A stretch of 64,000 bases of DNA from Tillus elongatus (GCA_964006375.1 OZ023265.1:165008118-165072117); one strand, 5' to 3'. Counted from the stretch's first letter, positions 1-13,022 are shown. Notes: generated by a model from the sequence alone, not told the origin. Numbers and translations: made by a program.

Positions 1-926
<926 letters not shown>

Positions 927-1600
927 AACGACTTACGGACCTGCCTGTAATTGTAGAAATATTTTTTAAGATGTAGCTTAAGACACCCTATAATTAATGT
1001 ATACAATTTTTTTACGTATGTTGCATAATAACGGAAATATTGAGCTTTAAAGATTTTTACGAAAATTCGACAAAAATGATATACCATTAACCGATACACT
1101 CTATAGCCAACACTACTGCCACAGTATCAGAGAAAGGACAATGACGATTGAAATTAAGACTTCAGGCTTTGTAAAACATTCTTCTTGAGACATTTTCCTT
1201 CCATAGCTCATATTATTTTCAGGTTCATTGCCTAAATATTACCAATTTTGACGTTTAAAATCGCGACTTTGACGTTTTGAGGAAAACCCAAATTTATTTG
1301 TCTTTAAATGCCTATAACTTTTTTGTCCTTTAACCTACAGAGCTAAATTTTGGTAGGCTACCTATAATGATATAAACCCGCGTACCAAATTTGGTTGCCC
1401 TTACTTTGTTAATTCCGGAGATATTTATTTTTTTTTCGATTTTTTTCAAAAGAAAACACAAAATTTTCCGGGAAAACCTAGGCGGATTTTCCTGGCTAAC
1501 GAACTCATCCAATCCACTCGCGAAAGGAAGTTACTCACCTAATTTTATTGAAATCCGGTCCATTATTTTTTTAGTTATAGGTGTGACACATAAATATATA

Positions 1601-1697
<97 letters not shown>

Positions 1698-1832
1698 ATA
1701 TAAAGTCTGAAACCGACGTCGGATTTGGGTTCCAGGGGTCCTAAATAGCGCTCATTTGAAGAAATTTTTTCAAAATTCAAAAGTCGAGATCTCCTCATTA
1801 GTGAATTTTTTAAAGAAAATTCACTAAAAGCT
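927..1832 (-). repeat. Family M repeat copy with (TA)n at 1603-1694
   Basis: Second minus-orientation copy directly after the first. It begins with the variant body (ATAATTAATGTATACAATTT) also seen at 38.8 and 47.3 kb, contains the AATCGCGACTTTGACG and AAATTTTGGTAGGC motifs, the core, a (TA)n tract, the segment ending TCATTTGAAGAAA, and the P-end hairpin near 1800-1829. Non-coding. Confidence 0.75.
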
Positions 1833-2128
1833 GAAACGACAAATCTGGACTTGGATACGAGGTATTTAAAAACAAGTTATATGATGCTTCCTATGTAATA
1901 AAATTAATGTTGCCAGAATTGGATTTCCTAAAATATATTAAGGTGGCATGGAAAAAAAAAGATTTTTCGATAAACAGGTCGTGATCAAAATGTACAATTT
2001 TATCAACTAAACAGAAAATAGCAACTAACAACAAAAAGACTTTCGGTGTTACGACCATTCTGAATGAGCTTAAGCATCGATGTGTTCCAAGAAACTTAAA
2101 CTATAGAAACATTTAAAGAGAAATTATA
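1833..2128. other. Unique AT-rich spacer
   Basis: I see no gene, recognisable repeat or regulatory site between the family M copy and the start of transposon E1. Confidence 0.6.
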
Positions 2129-2901
2129 CAGTGTGTCCCAAACTGGATGGGAATGTATTGCTATCTCCGTTATTATTGGAGATAAGGAGGCGGTTAAATT
2201 AGCAATGTTTTGTAGAATTTCATCCTTCCAAATATGACTTGTAGTTGCCCTGCCTCTTTTAGTTTTCGAGTTATTTTGAAAAACCAACATTGTCTATTTA
2301 TTTTTTCTTCAATATCTAAGTAGGCTGTGATCTGACATGTCTAAGACTTGCACTTTACCAGGACACTTTTTACAAAGTAACCTTTTTGTGCTATTCTCAA
2401 CTTTGGGTTGTCGTTTGTTTTTGAGCTACATGTATCAACGTTTGTTTTTATTATGGCAGCCATATTGGATTTTTTGCTCATGCGATAGCCTGTAAAAAGA
2501 GCTTTCCAATGATGTACTACATGCTTGAAAAATCTTGTAATTGCACTGACAATTTTGAGAAAAACCGTTTTGAAGATAGTAGGCTATTACCAGAAAACCA
2601 ATGACAAAAAGACATCACTCTTCAGAGTACCCCAAAAATAAAAATCCAGCGGTGTTATATCATGACTTCGAACACACTAATGAACCGGTCCATTGTTACA
2701 AATGACACGATTATAAAAATTTTGGTACAAAAATTCTTTGACGAGTATTGTGAGCTGGACAACCGTCTTGGTGCTACCAAATCTCGTCTAAATTATCACG
2801 AACTCTTCTAATTGTTGGTAAGATATAATTTCTCAATAGATTAAGATACCTTTCTCCAGTTAAATTATTTTCAAAAAAGAACGGACCAACAATGAAGTTA
2901 T

Positions 2902-2957
2902 CTGATTTTTTTTTAAATTAACTGTCTAATCTACAAATAAAAATAATAGTTTTTTAC
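2902..2957 (-). other. Probable short GT-AG intron in the E1 transposase remnant
   Basis: On the minus strand this 56-nt segment starts GTAAAAAACTATT and ends ATCAG. It sits at the same codon as the 54-nt segment 42311-42364 of E4 and contains in-frame stops, while flanking sequence aligns to transposase coding sequence. Confidence 0.45.
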
Positions 2958-3008
2958 CTAATAAGCCGCACCAAACATTAATACCAAATCTGTCTTGCAA
3001 TCGTCTTT

Positions 3009-3139
3009 TAGTGAATTTTTATTTAAAAAAATTTACTAATAGAGAGGTACCGATGGTGAGACTTTGCAAAAATTCTTTCAAATGAGTGCGAACTAGGACC
3101 ACTAGAACCCATATCCGGGGTTAGTTTCAATTTTTATAT

Positions 3140-3217
<78 letters not shown>

Positions 3218-3690
3218 CCGTCTGATAACTCAAAAAAAAATTAACAGATTTTGATGAAACTTAGCAAGTGCTTTTCTTTTATTAATGGCTTGGACGAGTT
3301 CGTTAGCCAGAAAAATCGGACGAGGTTTTCCGGAAAAATTTTGAGTTTTCTTTCGAAAAAATTTTTTTTATCCGAAAGTAACCAAGCTGTTTTAATGAAA
3401 TTTACTATATATGTTGCCTCAGGAGAGGTCTTACTACGTACAAAAATTCAATTTTCTAAGTTTAGAGAAAATTGAGTTATTCAAATTTAAAATTTTCTTT
3501 CGAAACAAATTTTTTTCTCCGAAAATTACGAAGTTATTTTAATGAAATTTTGTGGATATCTTGCCTTGGGAAAGAGCTTACTGCGTATTAAAATTATACT
3601 CTCTAAGAAAATTGAGTTATTTACATTTTAAGCATTTAATAAAAATTCACTACCATAACGCACTTGCTGCGTCCCGAGTTTTTTTCCTTT
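3009..3690 (+). repeat. Family M copy inserted in E1, (TA)n at 3143-3213
   Basis: Plus-orientation copy: P-end hairpin (AGTGAATTTTTATTT then AAATTTACTAATAG), the CCATATCCGGGG segment, (TA)n, the GATAACTCAAAAA core, body, and T-end hairpin ACGCACTTGCTGCGT at about 3658-3672. E4 has uninterrupted transposase sequence at this position, so this copy shows an insertion event. Exact edges are blurred by short extra sequence on both sides (to about 2996 and 3735). Confidence 0.8.
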
Positions 3691-4518
3691 AGATGGGGAC
3701 TTTTATTTGCCCAATAATGCCTATTATGGCGATTATACACAATACAATTTGTAAATCTGGATTCATCAGTCCATATTATTTTCAAATGGAAATTTTCATC
3801 TTGCTGACATTGTCCTTGATACCATCTGCAGAATTGAAGTCGCTTACGGTAATCGTCAACATTTAAGCCTTGTACGATTGTAGGTTTATATGGATGGTAA
3901 TGACTTTGTTTTAGAACACGGTGTACCGTACTTTTTGGACGTCAATTTGTTCACCATAAAACCGAACAGATTGCGGAGAATTTTCGTTTGAAACCTGTAA
4001 GACGGCATTATTTCTTTCTTAGTTTCTAGGCATTGGTAGTTTCTTTGCGTGGCGGCTACCGTCGTTCAATAGATTGGTCATTATCCTGAGAAATATAATG
4101 GTGTTGGTTTTCGTCTTTCTGGGTAGTTAATTTAATATGAATTTGCAGCTGCCTCAGTATTTCGGTTAAATAAAATATTCTTCATTACTGAACATATTGT
4201 TGAATAATATTTAAAATAAACAGGAAACAAATTATTTAGTACAACATTTTAAGCAACGTGTTAAATACACCTCAAATTGTTCAGATAATCTAGAATGACA
4301 GTATTCCTAATTGTCGCGATAGTGTTATATCCATAGCAACCTTTCTTCCTTGTTGTTGTTTTTCAGTTGACACGTTTAAAAATCAAACTTTTCAAAGGCG
4401 TCTTCGTAAATCATTAACCTGGTTTTTATTGAGTTTTGTTAGTAAATTTAGTAATTTACTAGGTTTACCTATTTAATTAAATTATAAAATTTTTTTAAGA
4501 TAATGTAATGTAAAATAT

Positions 4519-4560
4519 CATTTGTAATAATGGGCCGATTCATTGGTGTGCTCAAAGTTT
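4519..4560 (+). other. Reverse-complement copy of a transposase coding segment in the E1 promoter-side arm
   Basis: The stretch around AATGGGCCGATTCATTGG matches, in reverse complement, the transposase coding remnant at 2664-2704. The same arrangement exists in E4 (43219-43260 versus 42068-42108). Confidence 0.6.
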
Positions 4561-5146
4561 CTATTTTTTGTATCGTGAATCATTACGGAAAATTATGTTA
4601 AAAGTAGAAGTCTATTGTTAAACTCCATGGCCTACTGCTTTTTGAACACTTTCTTTTTGTCATTTGTTTTCTGGTATTGGATTTCGTAGCCTACTATCCC
4701 CAAAACGGTTTTTCTCAAAATTGTCAATGCAATTACAAGATTTCTCAAGCATGTTGAACATAATTGAAAAGCTCTTTTCACAGGTTATCACATGAGCAAA
4801 AAATCCAATATGGCTGCCATAATAAAAACAAACCTTGATACCTGTAGCTCAAAAACAAATGACAATCCAAAGTTGCGAATAGCACAAAAAGATTACTCTG
4901 TAAAAAGTGTCCCGATAATGTGCAAGTCTTAGACATGTCAGATCAACGCCTACTTAGATATTGAAGAAAAAAAGTAAACGCAAAATTATTTTTTTTCAAA
5001 TAACTCGAGAACAAAAAGAGGCAGGACAAAGTATAAATCTTATTTGGAACGAGCATGAAATTCTACAAAACAATGCTAATTTAACAGTCTCCCTATCTTT
5101 AATAATAACGGAGAAAGCAATACATTCCCATCCAGTTTGGGACACA

Positions 5147-5262
<116 letters not shown>

Positions 5263-5415
5263 AGATATATATGAAACGTCAGAAAGGAATTATAATAGCA
5301 GTTAGATAACAATATAAAGGTAAGTAATAGTTTAGTATCTTCATTTGATACATAAAGAATCTGAAAATAAGTACACTTGGAGAACACCCAAATCACCACA
5401 ACACATATTTCAGAG

Positions 5416-5458
5416 ACCTTACGATCGTTTCGTTGACAAAGTCAACATCTTCAGAGGA
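5416..5458 (-). ncRNA. Hammerhead-ribozyme-like motif, PLE type
   Basis: Read on the minus strand: CCT, core CTGAAGA, one extra T, stem II GTTGAC-TTT-GTCAAC, GAA, minimal stem III ACG-AT-CGT, cleavage-position A, then AGG. CCT pairs with AGG as a 3-bp stem I. The core fits CUGANGA...GAA with a UH cleavage step, apart from the extra base before stem II. Hammerhead motifs with a very short stem III are known from Penelope-like elements. Four related motifs occur in this window. Activity is unproven. Confidence 0.45.
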
Positions 5459-5469
5459 AGAAAAATTCT

Positions 5470-6110
5470 AATATAAAAAACTAGATCCCGTATATTTATA
5501 TCGCGTCAAGGTAAACGAACTAGTCCGAAGTAAAGTTGTGGTCCAAGAACGATCGTTTGTTTATTGCGCAGTGAAACATCACATAGTGAAAGAATCTGAA
5601 ATAAAGACAGACACAAATAACGTTCATTCATGTCTTAACAATAGAATAAAGTGCAAGGAATACTTGTATTTCTTTGATGTCATCTGTTTTGATCACAACA
5701 AACTGCGTCACTCAATAGAAAAAGTCCATTACACTGTACTGTAATTATGAAAACATTGCATTGAATATTGTGAGCAATTAATGAAAGGTAATAAACCATT
5801 ATTATCGGGTAGTGTCCAATCAAAGATTTAATGACGCCGCTGATCATTGTATTACAGATAAGGCATACCTACGTCATGCAGCTCTAGATTATACTTCTTG
5901 AGCTAACACACACTTGTACCTACAATAGCATTCTTGGATTGCTTTATTAGAATCGTCATTACAGGCACTGCTTATGTAAAACTTAATATTAAAACATTTT
6001 GGAGGCAGCCAGTGGGTTATGGTAGTTGCTTTTCATAGAAATTGTCTACGTAAGATACCAAAAAATTTAGGTTTGCCTGTAATATTTAAAGGAGCTTGTT
6101 TACTACGCAT
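5470..6110. other. Unique stretch, no gene recognised
   Basis: Moderately AT-rich. A 68-codon open frame at 5538-5744 resembles nothing I know. The stretch may hold eroded PLE sequence upstream (on the minus strand) of the hammerhead-like motif, but I see no GIY-YIG or RT motif. Confidence 0.4.
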
Positions 6111-6120
6111 AATATTTTGG

Positions 6121-6268
6121 TCTCGTGCAGTGCTCTGACCTCCAGGGCCACCACACCTCGGATATGGGTTCTAGGGGTCCTAGTTTGTGCTCATTTACAA
6201 AAAAAATTTCAAAATTCAAAAGTCGGGATCTCCCCATTAGTGAATTTTTTCTACGAAATTTCACTAAA
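6121..6268 (-). repeat. Family M P-end module
   Basis: Contains GGATATGGGTTCTAGGGGTC, the TTCAAAATTCAAAAGTCGGG segment and the terminal hairpin (AGTGAATTTTTTC then GAAATTTCACT) at about 6239-6266. Confidence 0.7.
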
Positions 6269-6361
6269 ACTCGGAAGTCTCTAGGTGGCGTAAAAGCTTT
6301 GCTAACCGGCTTATACACACACACAATTATATACATATACCTAATCCAAAAAAAAATAAAA

Positions 6362-6747
6362 AAAAATCACACCGATAACTAAAAAAATAATGGGCCGATT
6401 TTGATAAAATTTGACATGTATCTTCCTTTTGTAAATAGCTTGGATAACTTCTTTAGGCAGGAAAATCGTAAGAGGTTTTCCGGGAAAATTTTGAATTTTC
6501 ATTCGAAAAAAAAATTTATCACAAAAGATAATGAACCGATTTTGATAACATTTGGCATGTGCTGTTCGTTTGTAAATGGCTTGGATAAGTTTGTTAATAA
6601 GGAAAATCGGAGGAGGTTTTCCGGGAAAATTTTGAGTTTTCATTCGAAAAAAATTATTATCTCAGAAAATAATCAGCCGATTTTAATAAAATTTGGCTCG
6701 TACCTTCCTTTTGTAAATGGAGTGGACAAGTTCGTTAATGAGGAGGT
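6362..6747 (+). repeat. Three tandem ~141-bp units of the family M core
   Basis: The core (GGCCGATTTTGATAAAATTT ... GGTTTTCCGGGAAAATTTTG) is repeated three times, with equivalent points near 6392, 6533 and 6674. The 116-codon open frame here encodes a threefold repeated peptide (FVNGLDKFVN... RFSGKIL); the same core is open in other frames and on the other strand elsewhere, so I treat it as a repeat by-product rather than a gene. Confidence 0.75.
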
Positions 6748-7300
6748 TTAAATATAACGTTTTAGGGTTTATTTATTAGAAAACTTTTCCTTTCATCAAA
6801 CATCTGGTATTCTGTGCTGAAATTAAATTTGAGGTTGAATGTGTGGGGGTGGAATATTATAGACAAAAATTTCGAATTTTTTTTTTCGATAAAACGGCGT
6901 AAAAGTCTCAAAGCAACTTGATTCTGGAACGATTTTTTTTCTGTCGGTCTGTCGATCGCTCGGTCTGTCGGCATGTACGTCTGTCTGTTAAAAGACGCAA
7001 TAATTTTCGAACGAATTGAGATATCGTCTTCAAATTCGGTACCCGACAAAGGAATTCTTCGAATTGTTTTTGGATAAGATCACTTCAAGCGGTAGGGGAT
7101 AAATAAGGGGTGATTTAGTGAAAATTGATATTTTTTCAATAAAACTCGAGTAATATAACGTTTCAAACTTTATGGGTACAGGAATACAAGTATTTTCCTT
7201 GTGGTCAAGCCATGAGCCCTAAATTTATTCCATGAGAATGTCTTTCTGGAGGAAATAAATTATCACTGGTATGTGGAATTTATAATTCAATTTGCAGCAT
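6748..7300 (-). repeat. Family D repeat copy
   Basis: Minus-orientation copy of the family seen at 46130-47290: TTTAGGGTTTATTTATTAG, a degenerate CGGTCTGTCG tract at 6944-6995, the TTTTCGAACGAATTGAGATA segment, GGGGATAAATAAGGGG and the stretch through TTCCTTGTGGTCAAG. Apparently non-coding. Confidence 0.7.
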
Positions 7301-7416
7301 TATTTTTTAATAAATTTTAAATATTTTTTTTAAACAGTCTAAAAAAAAACTTATTTTCAAAATGCATAGAAAATGTAGCCATTTTTAATGGATTCTATTT
7401 ATTATTTATTATAATT

Positions 7417-7806
<390 letters not shown>

Positions 7807-8060
7807 TTATCGGTCAATTGTTCTTAAAAAAAATTACAAAAACATTTTTTAAAACGCAATATCTCTCAAATTTTTCAAGTGATTGAAACGAAAATTTAGA
7901 AATTAAAACAACATAGATAGACATGGTTCTGTACCAATTTACAAGTCTTTTGATCAAAGAAAAATTATGTTATTCGAAATTCAAATTAAAATAATCCTCC
8001 ACATCACTTCAAATTCTGTAATGCAATATCTACAATTAAGTGCGTGGTAAAACACGAAGC

Positions 8061-8196
8061 AACGTGCCGCGACCTAGTTGCGGAACCAAGTAGTATGTTG
8101 TCACGCGAGCTCCAAATAACACAAAGTGTTAAAAAAGAGACTGTATACAACCAACTAACAATTTAGTAAATTGTCAGCCCTGGCCCATTTCTACCC
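8061..8196 (+). repeat. Diverged direct repeat, copy 1
   Basis: Shares TTGCGGAACCAAGTAGTATG, GTTGTCAC, a TTAGCACAAGTGTT-like segment and a final GTCAGCCCTGGCCCATTTCT block with 8373-8516. Identity of the unit is unknown. Confidence 0.6.
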
Positions 8197-8214
8197 TAAT
8201 ATAGGGTCAAAGTA

Positions 8215-8290
8215 TGTAAAGCTAGATGCATTCTCACCACAATTAGAACCGATCGGTTCTAGTTTTGGTGAGAATGCATCTAGCCTTACA
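8215..8290. repeat. 76-bp near-perfect palindrome without spacer
   Basis: Centred at 8252/8253 (ACCGA/TCGGT). The arms run through TTAGAACC, CTCACCA and GCTAGATGCATT and extend to TGTAA/TTACA, with only about three mismatches over 38 bp. It lies between the two copies of the diverged direct repeat. Could extrude as a cruciform or be a tiny foldback/MITE. Confidence 0.85.
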
Positions 8291-8372
8291 ATATCTACAA
8301 TGTTGGACAAAGACGGATGATGTTACCTGTATTGCTAAATCTAAACAATTGAAGTTACAAGTATTATTGCCA

Positions 8373-8516
8373 GAACGTGGACAGGGACGCCATCTCGGTG
8401 CGGAACCAGGTAGTATGTTGTCACAACTGCTATAGTTAGCACAAGATGTTATAGATGGAGACATTTGTACAATTAATTAACAATTTTGTAGATGTCAGAC
8501 CTGCCCCATTTCTTTT
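8373..8516 (+). repeat. Diverged direct repeat, copy 2
   Basis: Partner of 8061-8196. On the minus strand the region 8243-8464 is open for 73 codons with many cysteines, but copy 1 does not keep that frame, so I do not call a gene. Confidence 0.6.
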
Positions 8517-8519
8517 ATA

Positions 8520-9200
8520 ATACCGGGACAATATTTGCTTTCAAAAGTGCTAAATTTTAGCATGCGACAATGTTCTCTGCAAGTATCAAAACCTGCTCAA
8601 ACAATGAGAACGATACTGATAGATAAGTTATTAGATCCATCATTTTTATTATCGATGATTTCGCAGTTAGTTTTTTTAGTGAGTTTAGTAAATAGCACTT
8701 TTTGTATTTCTCATATTGTACGTTTCAAAGAGGTACAGTCCCGCTTAAAATTAGACATAGTTAGGTTTGTTTAGCGTCCAATCGTATCAAGCTTAATTTA
8801 AAAGCTGCTTGCTTTCTGCGTCGAGCGGATTTCAGTGTAGTCTTGGACAAAACCTAGATTCGTACACTCGTGAATTTCAAAATAGCTGCGAAACGTATGC
8901 GTGTTGATTTATTTAAAATAATATCGTAAAACTGTTGTTTTTTATTAGACTTTCTAGTCTATTTTACTAATTTTTGTGTGCACACAGACACGATCTAAAT
9001 GTCTTTTCTAGTTTTAAGTTTGTGAAGCCCATATGTTAATTAAGGGCCTCCCTTTATTATACTTAGGTACTTATCTTGTGCTTATAAATGTAATATAAAA
9101 ATAAAAAAGAAGCGAAACAGCAAGTGAATTTATTTACTTTAGTGCTGTATTCGCTATCATCTGAAAAAGACATTATAGGCGACAATGTGGAATGTAGGTC
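8520..9200. other. Unique stretch, no gene recognised
   Basis: AT-rich sequence with only short open frames (79 codons at 8535-8774 on plus). No repeat of other parts of the window was noticed. Confidence 0.5.
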
Positions 9201-9212
9201 ATCTTGGTAAAT

Positions 9213-9686
9213 TTACAGTTTACTACAAGGGGGGTTTTTAGATTTTTTTCCAGAAATATGCTGAGAACCTCCTTTGTATGCACAAGCCAAAAGGCAAATT
9301 TGATGCAAACAACCCCTCAGAAACTTAAGGGACCAAGAATTAACAGGGTTGCTGGGCGGGGAGAAAATATGAACGGAAAATGCTAAAAAACATTTAGACG
9401 GACTTTGAAAAGATGCGTTTTTCACATTTTTCACATTTTGCAGCAATACTTTCTTTAAAGCCTGTTTACCCCGAACAACACCCATATTCGCCCAGGTCCA
9501 GTGACTTTCTTGGGGGTTGCTCCCAAGAAATTGTTCTTGTACTTTATGCTTTGGTGGTAGTTTTATGCATGGACAAGGGGAAGAAGAACCTTCGGGTTTT
9601 TGGGTGAGGGGGCAGAAACACTCTTCGTCCTCGGGCTTCTTCTTCCCCTTCTGCATGCATACAATCACCCTCAATGCATGAAACAC
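9213..9686 (-). CDS. Unrecognised 157-codon open frame, probably not a gene
   Basis: Unusually long and less AT-rich than its surroundings. The translation is lysine-, serine- and cysteine-rich (MQKGKKKPEDEECFC near the start, NPPCSKL at the end) with no domain I recognise. The first third overlaps an inverted repeat (9564-9661), and part of the plus strand is also open, which argues against coding selection. No splice sites or neighbouring exons were identified. Listed because it is the longest non-repeat frame in the first 13 kb. Confidence 0.15.
   Translation of the reverse strand: MFHALRVIVCMQKGKKKPEDEECFCPLTQKPEGSSSPCPCIKLPPKHKVQEQFLGSNPQESHWTWANMGVVRGKQALKKVLLQNVKNVKNASFQSPSKCFLAFSVHIFSPPSNPVNSWSLKFLRGCLHQICLLACAYKGGSQHISGKKSKNPPCSKL
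9564..9661. repeat. Imperfect inverted repeat, ~33-bp arms
   Basis: Left arm 9564-9596 (TGCATGGACAAGGGGAAGAA core) and right arm 9629-9661 (TTCTTCCCCTTCTGCATGCA core) are largely complementary around a 32-nt loop. Confidence 0.7.
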
Positions 9687-10198
9687 AAATCTTTTTATGT
9701 TCCGCTTTCTAGTGTATTTTTTGTTGAGTATATTTCCTGTTTATCAACTGTTTTGTTTGAGTTCTGTATCCAAATGACTGTATAAATATTTACGTTAGAG
9801 ATCATGCTTTTGTTTGCCCTTCTTTACTCTATCTTTTACTGTTGCTAATTAAATAAAATATGGTTTTATAACTTGTAATATAAGGCTAAATTAATATGAT
9901 ATATTATTCTTATGAAAATTCACTACAGTAACGCAGAACATTTTTTATTAATACGCCGTCAAATGTAAATTTTAAATAAATCAGTGGTTAGAAATTATTT
10001 TTTACTTCACTGAGTAAAACTTAAGACGTTTTGGTAAACCTATTTGGCAAAAATGCCAAAATTGTAGTAGCAACTTTAGACAAACAGATGGACATCAATA
10101 ATTATACTTTTTATTTCAAAAAATTTAAAAAATACAAAATGTTGAGTGAATACTATGAAGTACACTTTAGTAAAAACCCACTGTACCATAACCAATTT

Positions 10199-10784
<586 letters not shown>

Positions 10785-10790
<6 letters not shown>

Positions 10791-10935
10791 GCGTTTCATT
10801 GACAATGGCAAACCTCGCTTATATGAGATCTAGTATGTCGTTGCCTGGTAACAGATCATTTGATATTATTGCGCAGGTCTGTTAGACGCTGTAACTGACG
10901 TTTATCCTATAATATGAGATTGTTTATATGTTATG
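10785..10935 (+). repeat. Alternative tail of family M
   Basis: The stretch from GATATTACCGCGTTTCATTG to GACGTTTATC recurs in reverse complement at about 47796-47935, in both cases joined to the same point of the family M body (CAAATTTGAAACATTT). This defines a subfamily lacking the T module. Confidence 0.7.
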
Positions 10936-11182
10936 TGTATTGTTATCAGTTTCAGCTGCAAATTATTTGTGTTATTTGGGACATCTTTATATACAAGTGC
11001 AAATTATTCCTTTACTAATGTTAGTGGGTGGACTAGACAGTGTTTGTTATGTTTTATCAACACATATAAATGATGGAAGTTTTACAAAAGGGACTGATAT
11101 GAAACAGGTTAGTTATTTTCTCTCTGATGCTTTGGTCGTTGTTTTTGTTAAGTTTATGGTTTAACGGTATATAATTTTTAGC

Positions 11183-11540
11183 TAATTTTCGTACAACAAA
11201 TTCGTCAATGAGGAGACTGCGACTTTAGAATTTTAAAAGGATTTCTTCAAATGAGCGCAAACTAGGCCCCCTAGAATCCATATCCGGGTTTACGTTCAGT
11301 TTTGATCTGCTTACATATGGGTGACACGTTTCTACGGTAAAGCTCAATATAATAATTATTATACAAGAGACGAGAAAAAATGTATAAGTTAATTATAGGG
11401 TATCTTGAGCTGCATCTTATAAAATTATTTTGACAATCACCGGCTGGCCCATAAGTCGTTGATGATCCCTACATTTTTTTTTTCGAACAGCCTTATTTTA
11501 TTGCATTTTTTATCGAAATATGTGTGTAAGAAAAAAATCA
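11183..11540 (+). repeat. Family M variant body without microsatellite
   Basis: Starts at AGCTAATTTTCGTA, passes GAGGAGACTGCGACTT and the ATCCATATCCGGGTTTACG segment, then GGGTGACACGTTTCTACGG and ACAAGAGACGAGAAAAAATG, and ends at the T module. Similar to 54975-55380 (plus) and to 38655-39005 and 47290-47540 (minus). Confidence 0.7.
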
Positions 11541-11837
11541 AGACGCAGTAAGTGCGTTTTGGTAACAAATTTTCATTAAATGCTTCAAATTTCAATAACT
11601 CAATTTGCTATTAACCTAAGGTTTGTTGGCTGGGAAACCAACGTTTAAAGCTTATTGTCGGAAAATTTTTGTACATTTTCAAACAATAAGTTATTTTCAT
11701 ATAATATGGCACATTGCTTCTACTATATAGGTTATACCGGTAACCAAATTGATGACTGCTTGCATTAAAAAGACATATTTGATATTCAAAGCATTTTTAT
11801 AAAAATTCACTGCCATAACGCACTTGCTGCGTCCAGA
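11538..11837 (-). mobile_element. T module: ~300-bp element with inverted ends
   Basis: Left end TCAAGACGCAGTAAGTGCG, right end (reverse complement) TCTGGACGCAGCAAGTGCG, both continuing into TTATGG(C/T)AGTGAATTTT-type sequence, giving ~38-bp inverted ends. The interior contains GGTTATACCGGTAACCAAAT and ATTTTCAAACAATAA. Same unit as 34681-34993, 44304-44589 and 55381-55686. MITE-like and non-coding. Confidence 0.75.
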
Positions 11838-12888
11838 GTTTTTTACAGTTGACGATAGTTTCTCTAGAAAAGTTACCTTTATTAGCAAAACGATTTTCCG
11901 TTGTAAAGAAGCAAAACTTTCGTGAAGTGTTTGAGGTACCAAAGTGTATCCAATACCCACCAGCAATTTTCATAACTATAATACTGAGTTTGTCATTAAA
12001 TTAACCCCCTATGTTGTCTATTAAATAGACAGCCCCTCTTAGACATTATAATCTACTCAAATATTCTAAAACGGCAGCCATAAACTGTTAGATATAGAAT
12101 AATAATTTGATACGGGAGACGTCTAAAAACGATATAGACAGACAGAAACGATATTAGTTGAAATTTCATTTAGGAATAAATTTGAAATACGACATGTCAT
12201 AAAATGATGATTACGTATAACATATTTATTTAAAAGTCCTTTACAAATGTGATTACATTTTAATAATGCAGAGGGCCACGATGCACGAGCGGGCCAGGTC
12301 GGGTTTACGGCTCTATCACAGGTCGGAGGTGGCTTAGCTCTCTTAGCTTAGACTGACAGGCAGTATAGTAGTGCATAGTAGACAGTGGAAGAGAGTGAGT
12401 ATTAAGAGAGAGAGAGAGAAAGATGTGGCAGACATGTCTAACCTTGCATGCTTGATTTGAGGTTTAGGATATGTTTTATTCCTTTTCCCTGTCATCGGGT
12501 TTTATTGTTTTTAAAAGAGTCAGTCAGTATTCAGGGCCCTGGGGTGACACTTTGTTCTCGATAAATGCTAATGCCAGTGTAAATAATACAGGCACTGCTT
12601 GCTTCAACTGATAATTCTACATGCTTCCCGTCCCATCAAACATTCATACACTTTCCTGTATAAATACAGGACGGAATATTAAGGGCTATTGATTGTGTGT
12701 GTGTGTATAGGTACTACCTTCTCCTAATTATTTAGTCGCCTCATATGTCAGACCTGTTTCATCAAAACTTTCTCCCGTATGTCTGAAATGACGAGGCGTA
12801 AATTTTGAAAGTGACGTTTGGAACGGATTATTTGGTGCTTGAATATTTGGAATATCTGGAAAGGAATCATTGATAAGGATTATGTTAA
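11838..12888. other. Unique stretch, no gene recognised
   Basis: About 1 kb including a GC-richer, GAGA-containing part at 12260-12430 (AGAGAGAGAGAGA at about 12406). Nothing coding or repeated elsewhere was recognised. Confidence 0.5.
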
Positions 12889-13022
12889 TAGCGAATTTTC
12901 ATTAAGAACAATTCGATATTAGAGAGGTTATGATGAAAAGCTTTTAAAAAAATTTCAGATGAGCGCGAATTTGGGTCCCAGAACCCAAAACCAAGGCCCG
13001 TTAATTTTTTTATATGTTTATG
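12889..13022 (+). repeat. Isolated family M P-end module
   Basis: AGCGAATTTTCATTAAGAAC, GAGAGGTTATGATG, GATGAGCGCGAATTTGGGTC and a final TTTATATGTTTATGGG without a (TA)n expansion. Confidence 0.65.

Larger units (their letters stand above)
2605..4195 (-). pseudogene. E1 mariner-like transposase remnant
   Basis: This is the minus-strand counterpart of the E4 transposase (41848-42893). The N-terminal part lies at about 3727-4195 and the part around the second and third catalytic acidic residues at about 2605-2996; family M sequence separates them. The C-terminal coding segment present in E4 is deleted, so the left inverted repeat joins directly to the SPD region. The in-frame TAA after the PRN residues of E4 is also present here (around 4018-4020), as is the intron-like segment at 2902-2957. 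Multiple frameshifts. No function expected. Confidence 0.7.

Noticed and set aside
8243..8464. Cysteine-rich 73-codon secreted-peptide-like frame
   Set aside because: No signal peptide, overlaps the palindrome, and the related direct repeat does not preserve the frame.
8861..8905. Further hammerhead motif around CTGCGAAACGTATGCG
   Set aside because: It has GAAAC and a possible stem III but no CUGANGA core upstream, and G at the cleavage position.
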